This document shows positions 1 to 5,372 of a stretch of DNA of 6,150 nucleotides, one piece after another (positions within the stretch are counted from its first letter, which is position 1; each line of letters starts with the position of its first letter). A model generated the notes under the pieces. That model searched no databases. It had not been told where the DNA came from and was given only the letters and a program-made list of their open reading frames with translations. The stretch is from the NCBI GenBank assembly GCA_040758525.1, contig JBFLVQ010000585.1:1-6150 (forward strand), read 5' to 3'. Made by a program: the position numbers and the translations under genes. The stretch is from JBFLVQ01 sp040758525 (GTDB taxonomy: Bacteria > Acidobacteriota > Blastocatellia > Chloracidobacteriales > JADJPF01).

Positions 1-220
1 CAGTCTGTCCGGTGCCATTAAGAACCAATAGCTTCAATCCATTATTAGGATTGCGCGGGTTTACTAAAACCACTGCACCCATCTGTACAGAGACATTATT
101 CCTTAATTGGATCTGGAAATTAACATTATAGCTGGGCGGTTCAGCCGCAGAAGCTAGGGATAATCCACCTATAACCGATAAAAAGATTCCAGCTAACAGA
201 ACTCGAATCATAGTTTTCAT
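1..220 (-). CDS. Exported protein of unknown function, N-terminal fragment
   Basis: This is the first 73 codons of a gene that runs off the left edge. Translation begins MKTMIRVLLAGIFLSV and has the form of a Sec signal peptide: basic start, hydrophobic core to about residue 22, and a likely signal peptidase I site after Ala-Ser-Ala at residues 23-25. The visible mature part (from about residue 26) is polar and beta-prone, rich in Asn, Val and Leu, with no cysteine and no motif I recognise. The start at 220 is chosen because a good purine-rich ribosome binding site (GGAAGG within 229-239) lies about 8 bases upstream. The second in-frame ATG at 211 is a weaker alternative. A promoter candidate at 398-427 would give a leader of about 170 bases, so the gene is probably transcribed separately from the protease gene upstream. 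Being a gene is well supported by start, RBS and signal peptide. Its function cannot be told from this fragment. Confidence 0.75.
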   Translation of the reverse strand, partial: MKTMIRVLLAGIFLSVIGGLSLASAAEPPSYNVNFQIQLRNNVSVQMGAVVLVNPRNPNNGLKLLVLNGTGQT

Positions 221-274
221 ATAGCTATCTTTCCTTCCTACATTTTCTATTTTAAAGTTGAAGCTGACTATTAA

Positions 275-348
275 GTCTCTCTACTTCTTGAGAAGATATT
301 TGAACAAATTACTTGTGCCATCAATTCTTGTTTTACCTAAGTAGAGAC
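275..348 (-). repeat. Inverted repeats in the leader of the left-hand gene
   Basis: In the presumed untranslated leader, GTCTCTCTACTT (275-286) is complementary to AAGTAGAGAC (339-348) apart from a 2-base bulge, giving about 10 pairs around a 52-base loop. A separate palindrome, CTTCTTGAGAAG (284-295), forms a 5-bp hairpin and shares bases 284-286 with the larger stem, so the two structures cannot fully form together. Whether this is an RNA switch or chance is unknown. No known riboswitch class is recognised. Confidence 0.3.
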
Positions 349-397
349 AAAAGTTGTTCGGTAGTCCTACCTTATAATGTGGAGAAATTGAAAAAAA

Positions 398-427
398 ATT
401 ACATGGTGTAAATTTACTGCTTGTCAA
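398..427 (-). promoter_or_regulatory. Sigma-70-type promoter for the left-hand exported-protein gene
   Basis: On the minus strand, a perfect -35 box TTGACA (427-422) is followed after 18 bases by TGTAAT (403-398), which matches five of six -10 consensus bases. Transcription would start near 391, about 170 bases before the start codon at 220. This is the best promoter match in the gap between the two minus-strand genes. It assumes a standard housekeeping sigma factor. Confidence 0.45.
399..411. promoter_or_regulatory. Operator-like inverted repeat over the -10 box
   Basis: TTACA-TGG-TGTAA is a perfect 5-bp inverted repeat with a 3-base centre. It lies across the candidate -10 box and the adjoining spacer of the promoter at 398-427, where a bound repressor would block polymerase. 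TACA/TGTA half-sites resemble those of BlaI/MecI/CopY-type winged-helix repressors, but arms this short can arise by chance and no regulator is visible in the window. Confidence 0.3.
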
Positions 428-468
428 AGAACTTTTTCTGCTACTTGGCTAGTGGCAAACTACCATGC

Positions 469-486
469 TTGCTGATTGATCAGCAA
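469..486. promoter_or_regulatory. 18-bp palindrome upstream of the promoter
   Basis: TTGCTGATTGATCAGCAA has perfect 8-bp arms around a 2-base TG centre. It is centred about 86 bases upstream of the predicted transcription start of the left-hand gene, a position suited to an activator or a DNA-looping repressor. It is not followed by a T-tract on either strand and lies about 170 bases beyond the end of the protease gene, so an operator fits better than a terminator. The binding protein is unknown. Confidence 0.35.
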
Positions 487-555
487 TTGGTCTTACCAGT
501 GCTATTCTAGTTATACCCTTAATATAACGCGTAAAAGTAATCCCAGAACTATCTT

Positions 556-588
556 AAAAAAGCCTGAAACAGCCGTATAATTCTGTTT
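556..588 (-). terminator. Weak candidate terminator of the metalloprotease gene
   Basis: Read on the minus strand, AAACAG (588-583) pairs with CTGTTT (572-567) around a 10-base loop, and a run of six T follows at 561-556 after a 5-base gap (CAGGC). It lies about 65-100 bases past the protease stop codon. The stem is short and AT-rich and the T-run is not directly adjacent, so it is a poor intrinsic terminator but the only one with a T-run seen in this gap. Confidence 0.3.
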
Positions 589-611
589 TTTAGCAGATTG
601 GATAGGGAGAT

Positions 612-650
612 ATTGTTGTCTAGCGGGTAGCTAGGTAGCGCTAATACAAT
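612..650 (-). repeat. Hairpin just after the metalloprotease stop codon
   Basis: Two nested pairs of arms, ATTGT/ACAAT (612-616 and 646-650) and TAGCG/CGCTA (621-625 and 639-643), form an interrupted stem starting 3 bases past the stop codon at 654. The loop contains the repeated unit GGTAGCTAGGTAGC. No T-run follows on the minus strand, so it is more likely an RNA 3'-end stabiliser or incidental structure than a complete intrinsic terminator. Confidence 0.3.
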
Positions 651-653
651 TAT

Positions 654-2111
654 TCATTGAATTTCAATTTCTAGCTTAGCGATACGCTGGCGACCAAATT
701 CATCTTGAGCAGTAAAGAGAAGCTGTTTTATCCCTAGCGGGGCTTTGGTTTTAATCTTAAGGTCAAACCGAATAGTAGTACCAGAAGTTGTTTGTCCATT
801 TTTAGCTAGTTTTATTTTAAGTGATTTAGTATTGAGAGCAGTTACTGTTACTTTGCCTAGATAGCCACCATTGCGATTAATAAGAGCGTTAAATTGTCCG
901 CTTTCTCCTCTCGTTAAAGTCAATCGAGTCACATCAAAATTTAGTGCAAAATCTGCTAGGCGATGGCCAAAGAAGTCTAGTGCTAATAGATCATTTTGTG
1001 TAATAGGCGTAAATTCACCGAAATTCCTGATAGGATCCATTACACCAATTGCATTGCCAACAAAGACACTGTCTTTCCAATGACTAGGTTGACGTCCATC
1101 TCCACCATAAATACCTGTTGAGAGTGCTAATTCTTGGTTACCAACATAGAAGACCTGGCTTCCTCCTACTGTCAGTATGCGTGGCGCAGTGGTAAAACTA
1201 TTTAAGGTAGTGCCAGGGCGGAAGCGGAAGAGATCCCAGATCGAAATAAAAGGTGGTTGTGATGGACCAGCATTCTGCAAGCCTGTATTGGAGCGGAAAC
1301 CTAATACATGGCCAATTTCATGTAGGGCCAGTCCTTCAAAATCATAGGCTTTGCTATCTATGCCATTACTAGGATCAAAATCAAAGCTATTTTCTGAGTT
1401 GAATCCGATCATAGGAGGCGGACCTAAGTCTGTTTCCTTATCAGGATCAGCAATCGGAGCAAGTATACCCAAGGTGCGGAAAAGCGCACTAGGAGCAGAC
1501 ATAGCGCTAGTTTTTCCTAGATCAGTAGGGAGAGATTCACTTGGCAGCATATGGTAAATTAGTAGTTCTTGATCGCTTGAGGCATTAGCAATAAGTGAGT
1601 CACGAATACGGGAATAACCAGACCTATCTGCTACTATTTGAGCAGAGGTCAAACCCAGAGTAGTAAAATTGCCTAATGGAGGAAATGGTTTTCCAAAGAA
1701 TTTAGGGCCAAAATCGACATCTATTATGATTCTGATAGGTGTTTGGATAACCGATTGCCAAGTTGCTGCTGCTCTTAAGAAAGCTGCTTTTGCTTGTGGA
1801 AAACTCTCTAATTGTTGAGTGCCTCGCAGGATAATCTGTAATTGGGTAGGTGCTGCCTGAGGTCTAGGATTTAATATTTTCAATGATTCATTAGTAGTAT
1901 GCTCTAATAGATAAAGAGAGTATAACTGCTCGCTAGATTGACAAACTGCTTGCCCAGCTACTTGAGTTATTAGGGAAATATCCGATTGGAACGATCTTGC
2001 AATGGAATCATTTTGCTGTGCTGAAGTAGGTGAAATTAGTATTGGTAACCCTGCTAGCACTATTAGCAGGACCATGACGATAGCTCTTAAAGCCGACTTG
2101 GTTAGTAGCAT
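654..2111 (-). CDS. Secreted zinc metalloprotease, leishmanolysin-like zinc site, with C-terminal Ig-like domain
   Basis: A 485-residue exported endopeptidase. Residues 1-31 form a Sec signal peptide with a likely cleavage after Thr-Ser-Ala (29-31), so it acts outside the inner membrane. Residues 32-90 are a helical pro-like segment. The catalytic part spans about 91-383: a segment containing IDVDFGP (130-136), the acidic FDFDPSNGID (243-252), then HEIGHVLGF with zinc ligands H264 and H268 and catalytic E265. The usual metzincin third ligand position is Ser274, not His. A later SHW motif (H344) followed by a Met-turn-like IGVMDP (M358) matches the split arrangement of family M8 leishmanolysins, so H344 is the probable third ligand. 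Residues 385-485 look like an Ig-like beta-sandwich. Only one cysteine (C57) is present. The ATG at 2111 is supported by the signal peptide and a modest GAAGAAG site 9 bases upstream. The gene is divergent from the receptor gene. Being a metalloprotease is well supported; the substrate is unknown. Confidence 0.85.
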   Translation of the reverse strand: MLLTKSALRAIVMVLLIVLAGLPILISPTSAQQNDSIARSFQSDISLITQVAGQAVCQSSEQLYSLYLLEHTTNESLKILNPRPQAAPTQLQIILRGTQQLESFPQAKAAFLRAAATWQSVIQTPIRIIIDVDFGPKFFGKPFPPLGNFTTLGLTSAQIVADRSGYSRIRDSLIANASSDQELLIYHMLPSESLPTDLGKTSAMSAPSALFRTLGILAPIADPDKETDLGPPPMIGFNSENSFDFDPSNGIDSKAYDFEGLALHEIGHVLGFRSNTGLQNAGPSQPPFISIWDLFRFRPGTTLNSFTTAPRILTVGGSQVFYVGNQELALSTGIYGGDGRQPSHWKDSVFVGNAIGVMDPIRNFGEFTPITQNDLLALDFFGHRLADFALNFDVTRLTLTRGESGQFNALINRNGGYLGKVTVTALNTKSLKIKLAKNGQTTSGTTIRFDLKIKTKAPLGIKQLLFTAQDEFGRQRIAKLEIEIQ

Positions 2112-2139
2112 AATATTTTATCTTCTTCAAGCTAATGAA

Positions 2140-2169
2140 AAAATATCAATAAAATATCTTGCCCGTCAA
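2140..2169 (-). promoter_or_regulatory. Candidate promoter of the metalloprotease gene
   Basis: On the minus strand TTGACG (2169-2164, five of six -35 bases) is followed after 18 bases by TATTTT (2145-2140, four of six). GATATT with a 16-base spacer is an alternative -10. Either would give a short leader of about 20 bases before the ATG at 2111. The region is very AT-rich, which makes -10-like matches common, so this is tentative. Confidence 0.35.
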
Positions 2170-2177
2170 TATTTAGA

Positions 2178-2207
2178 TTAATAGTAAAAGCAGAATAATG
2201 TTATACT
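2178..2207 (+). promoter_or_regulatory. Candidate extended -10 promoter for the TonB-dependent receptor
   Basis: TG-T-TATACT (2199-2207) is an extended -10 element, with a weak -35-like TTAATA at 2178-2183 and an 18-base spacer. It would give a leader of about 200 bases. It competes with the site at 2240-2268; the sequence alone cannot decide between them. Confidence 0.25.
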
Positions 2208-2239
2208 AGCGGATATTAGGCGATCGTATAATTACGAAG

Positions 2240-2268
2240 TTAAAATAACGGCCTTTTCCATTTATAAT
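2240..2268 (+). promoter_or_regulatory. Candidate promoter for the TonB-dependent receptor
   Basis: A perfect TATAAT (2263-2268) lies 17 bases after TTAAAA (2240-2245), which matches four of six -35 bases. Transcription would start near 2275, about 140 bases before the receptor ATG. Further -10-like sequences (TATAAT at 2227-2232, TATAAA at 2319-2324) occur in this AT-rich divergent region but have poorer -35 partners. Confidence 0.35.
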
Positions 2269-2328
2269 ATATATCTAGAACAAGAATGGCTCGTCATTAA
2301 TTCTATTACGTGTCTATTTATAAATTAA

Positions 2329-2344
2329 TACCGAATTAACGGTA
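2329..2344. promoter_or_regulatory. Operator-like inverted repeat in the receptor leader
   Basis: TACCG-AATTAA-CGGTA is a perfect 5-bp inverted repeat with a 6-base AT centre, 72 bases before the receptor start codon and downstream of its promoter candidates. The GC-containing arms stand out in an AT-rich gap. It might be a repressor site, but arms this short can arise by chance. Confidence 0.25.
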
Positions 2345-2403
2345 AAGACTGTAAGTTAGGTGTCTTCCTCTGAGCTAAATACTAAATAGAGGAGCGACAA
2401 ACT

Positions 2404-2411
2404 AAAGGAGG
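2404..2411 (+). promoter_or_regulatory. Strong Shine-Dalgarno site of the receptor gene
   Basis: AAAGGAGG is nearly the full complement of the 16S rRNA 3' end and sits 4 bases before the ATG at 2416. The spacing is a little short, but the match is strong enough to fix this start, which is also followed directly by a signal peptide. It suggests high translation of the receptor. Confidence 0.7.
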
Positions 2412-2415
2412 CGGA

Positions 2416-5310
2416 ATGAGGAAATTGTTTACCTATGCTGGTATAAATCTATTCTCAGTTATTGTTCTGCTGTTATTCTGCTTTGTTAATACAAGCATGG
2501 CGCAATCGCAGGCTACTACTGGGTTGATACAAGGTACCGTTACTGATTCAACAGGCGCCGTCATTGCGGGCGCAAATGTGGTAGTTAAGAATGTTGATAC
2601 AGGTTTTGAACGCGCGGTATCAACAGAAGAAGCGGGGCGGTTTCTGGTCTCGCTGCTTCCTTTGGGAAATTATCGAATAACGATTGAGGCTAGTGGTTTT
2701 GCTACCTTGGTTCGTGAAGGCATAGAACTTACTATTGGTCAGACTGTTACTCTTGCCTTGCAATTACAGGCTGCTGGTACAACAGAGATTGTTACGGTTA
2801 AAGCCGATGCTCCTGTTGTTGAGGTAGGACGAAGCGAGCAGAGTACTCTGATAGATAAGAGATCGGTAGAGAATCTGCCCATTAATGGTCGTGATTTTAG
2901 CGGCTTTATTCGACTTACTCCAGGAGTCTCAATTGTTCAGGGACCAGATGGAAATGAGATAACCATTAATGGTCAGAAGGGAATTCATAATAATGTCTCA
3001 ATTGATGGATCAGATGCTAATAATCCCTTCTTTGGCGAGCAACGTGGTGGTCAACGCCCACAATTTACTATCAGCCTTGAAGCGGTTAAGGAATTTCAAG
3101 TAATTCCGGTTGGTGCATCGGCAGAATTTGGTCGTTCATCGGGTGGTTTTGTTAATGTTGTTACCAAGTCTGGAACAAATCAATTGCATGGCTCATCATT
3201 CTTTTTCTTCCGCGATCAAGAGCTTACTAGTCAGAATGAAGATGCTATTAAGGCTAAATTACCCACGGACGACTTTCGCAATTATCAATTTGGCGGCAAT
3301 ATTGGAGGACCAATAAAGCGGGATCGTATCTTCTTTTTTGTCGCGTATGATCAAAATAAAGGAGAGAGCACCAAACCTAACAATATTGATCCAAGACTTA
3401 TACAACTATTTGCTACTCGCCTGAATTCACCCAATGAGCAGGGTCAGATTACCCGTAGCAATGGTGCTAATGTATTACTAGGTAAAGTAGACTGGAGTGT
3501 AACCAACCGCAATCTACTTACCTTACGACATAACTACAGCCGTGCTGTGCAAGAGAATGGTACATTTGATGTGCCAACTTGGGGACGTAGTGCCAATGGG
3601 CGCGAAACCGATAATTCAAACTCCTTCATTACTCAGTTAGTAACAACCATCTCACCAACCTTACAAAATGAGTTTAGGTTCCAGTTTGCTCGTGAAGCAC
3701 GACCACGCTTCTATGATGGACCTGATCTACCAGATACTACTATTGGCACATTTGCGGGAGATATCTCTTATAGATTTGGTCGCCCTTTCTTCCTGCCTGT
3801 GCCATTAGTGGATCGGCGCTTCCAGTTCACGGATAATTTCTCAGTAATTCGCGGTAATCATAATTTCAAATTTGGCACAGATATTAATTACACACGCGTT
3901 TCCCAAACCTTCATAGGTTTTGCGCGTAGTCGTTATATCTTTGCTGCGCCCACTATCGATGCAGCTATTCAAGGTTTTGTCGATTATTTAGATAGACGGG
4001 ATGTAAGCGGGCTAGCACTCTATTTACAGTTTGCTCCCTTGGGCGGTCGTAGTATTGAAGAGGCTGGCACACAAGTAATTAAGCAATTTGAACCGGCTTT
4101 CTATGCTCAGGATAACTGGAAAGTGCGTTCTAATCTTACCCTCAACTATGGTCTACGCTGGGAAGGCCAATTTCAACCAGACATAATTAATCCGATCAAC
4201 CAAACTCGCTATGCACAATTTATTGGCGATTCCAGATTCCCATCCGATGGTACTATTCCAGACTTTACTGATGGTTTTCAACCCCGGTTTGGTTTTGCCT
4301 ATGATCCAAAGAATGATGGTAAAACCGTAATACGCGGCGGAGCAGGTATCTTTTATGCTCGTGTACCTGGTCTATTGCTGGCTGGGCCGCGTAATACGGA
4401 TGGGTCAATATCAGGCAATATCTTCTTTGCTGGTTTCTTGGCCGCGCCGCCAGTTAATGTACCAATAAGTGCATTTCCAGCTTATCCAGGAATAGTATCA
4501 ACACAAGGTTTCAACCCCTTTAATCCTGGTATACGAGTCTTTGACAAAAATTTCGATAACCCTCGCACGGTGCAATTTAATATCAGTGTGGAACGAGAGT
4601 TATTAAGAGATTTAGCCTTCTCTGTTACTTTTAACTATGCACACTCTACCCGCCTAGCCCGTTTTATTGATCGTAATGATGCACGTCTATATGGTGGAGT
4701 TCAGCCCTTTGCTAAACCAGATGGCTCTGGTGTAGGTGAAGTGGCAACTACTGATAGTTCCGCGAAGTCGCTCTTTCGTGGGATAACTTTTTCGGTAAAT
4801 AAGAAGTATAGCGACAATTTTCAATTCCAACTCAATTATCTATTATCTTGGGACTACTCAGATGATGATAATGAGCGGGATCCTTTCACTTTCCGCTATG
4901 CTGATATAAACAACCTTGACCTTGAGTATAACTATTCGGATCGCGATCAACGTCATCGCCTTAACCTGTTTGGTGTTTACACAGGACCTTATGGAATAAA
5001 TTTTACTGCTATTGTACAGGTTCGCTCAGCTCAACCTGATTCTGTTGCTGGACGTGGACCTGGAACAACGATCAAACGTAACACTTTACGTAAAGATAAT
5101 GTCTTCAGCACACTTGATTTAAGGTTTTCAAAAATATTCCGAATAAAAGATAACCTACAAGTCGAGCTGCTTGGAGAGGTCTTTAATGTCTTTAATAGTC
5201 GTAATCTGATTAGTGTGCCACGTCCGCTTACTTTTAACTTTGATGGTACCGTACGTAGTGGATTTGGTGAGCCAAGACAAGCACAACTAGGTATTAAGGC
5301 TCGATTCTAA
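2416..5310 (+). CDS. Oar-like TonB-dependent outer-membrane receptor with carboxypeptidase-regulatory-like domain
   Basis: A full-length 964-residue outer-membrane beta-barrel transporter, expected to move a large substrate using energy from TonB-ExbBD. Residues 1-29 are a signal peptide, cleaved after Ser-Met-Ala; C22 is not in a lipobox and the mature protein has no cysteine. A carboxypeptidase-regulatory-like beta-sandwich follows at about 36-118 (GLIQGTVTDSTGAVIAGANV at its start). A TonB-box-like EIVTVKA lies at 124-130. The plug spans about 135-255 with LPINGRDF (154-161), VSIDGSDANN (194-203) and NVVTKSGTN (247-255). GGPIKRDRIFFF (297-308) opens the barrel, which ends at the C-terminal Phe964, the usual outer-membrane insertion signal. 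These motifs are typical of the Oar-like receptors that are numerous in Acidobacteriota. The substrate cannot be read from sequence; polysaccharide, peptide or protein cargo are possible. It is divergent from the secreted protease and ends in a strong terminator, so it appears monocistronic. Confidence 0.92.
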   Translation: MRKLFTYAGINLFSVIVLLLFCFVNTSMAQSQATTGLIQGTVTDSTGAVIAGANVVVKNVDTGFERAVSTEEAGRFLVSLLPLGNYRITIEASGFATLVREGIELTIGQTVTLALQLQAAGTTEIVTVKADAPVVEVGRSEQSTLIDKRSVENLPINGRDFSGFIRLTPGVSIVQGPDGNEITINGQKGIHNNVSIDGSDANNPFFGEQRGGQRPQFTISLEAVKEFQVIPVGASAEFGRSSGGFVNVVTKSGTNQLHGSSFFFFRDQELTSQNEDAIKAKLPTDDFRNYQFGGNIGGPIKRDRIFFFVAYDQNKGESTKPNNIDPRLIQLFATRLNSPNEQGQITRSNGANVLLGKVDWSVTNRNLLTLRHNYSRAVQENGTFDVPTWGRSANGRETDNSNSFITQLVTTISPTLQNEFRFQFAREARPRFYDGPDLPDTTIGTFAGDISYRFGRPFFLPVPLVDRRFQFTDNFSVIRGNHNFKFGTDINYTRVSQTFIGFARSRYIFAAPTIDAAIQGFVDYLDRRDVSGLALYLQFAPLGGRSIEEAGTQVIKQFEPAFYAQDNWKVRSNLTLNYGLRWEGQFQPDIINPINQTRYAQFIGDSRFPSDGTIPDFTDGFQPRFGFAYDPKNDGKTVIRGGAGIFYARVPGLLLAGPRNTDGSISGNIFFAGFLAAPPVNVPISAFPAYPGIVSTQGFNPFNPGIRVFDKNFDNPRTVQFNISVERELLRDLAFSVTFNYAHSTRLARFIDRNDARLYGGVQPFAKPDGSGVGEVATTDSSAKSLFRGITFSVNKKYSDNFQFQLNYLLSWDYSDDDNERDPFTFRYADINNLDLEYNYSDRDQRHRLNLFGVYTGPYGINFTAIVQVRSAQPDSVAGRGPGTTIKRNTLRKDNVFSTLDLRFSKIFRIKDNLQVELLGEVFNVFNSRNLISVPRPLTFNFDGTVRSGFGEPRQAQLGIKARF

Positions 5311-5324
5311 TCGGATTTGTCTAA

Positions 5325-5372
5325 TGAGAGCAGAAGATTGCCTAGAACAATTTTCTGCTCTCAAGTTTTATT
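5325..5372 (+). terminator. Strong intrinsic terminator of the receptor gene
   Basis: A 16-bp stem (5325-5340 with 5348-5363, including one G-U pair) surrounds a 7-base loop CCTAGAA. The outer arms GAGAGCAGAA and TTCTGCTCTC are perfectly complementary. The T-rich tail TTTTATT (5366-5372) makes it a plus-strand terminator 14 bases after the receptor stop codon. It overlaps the end of the opposing ABC transporter gene, whose stop codon (5361-5363) is part of the stem. There is no good T-run for minus-strand termination, though the hairpin could still stabilise that transcript end. Confidence 0.85.

Noticed and set aside
373..378. Plus-strand TATAAT
   Set aside because: No -35 box at proper spacing and no plus-strand gene downstream; probably chance in AT-rich DNA. 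The same holds for TATAAT at 576-581.
871..1083. 70-codon open frame on the plus strand
   Set aside because: It lies wholly antisense to the well-supported metalloprotease gene, has no ribosome binding site of note, and its translation has no recognisable domain.
1351..1557. 68-codon open frame on the plus strand
   Set aside because: Antisense to the catalytic part of the metalloprotease gene, with no independent support.
2220..2226. GCGATCG-like string resembling the cyanobacterial HIP1 repeat
   Set aside because: Incomplete and seen once only; the gene content does not point to cyanobacteria.
2479..2481. Cys22 of the receptor as a possible lipoprotein anchor
   Set aside because: The preceding residues do not form a lipobox and a standard signal peptidase I site follows at residue 29.
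3110..3316. 68-codon open frame on the plus strand
   Set aside because: Out-of-frame shadow within the receptor gene, in its plug and early barrel region; no start signal of its own.
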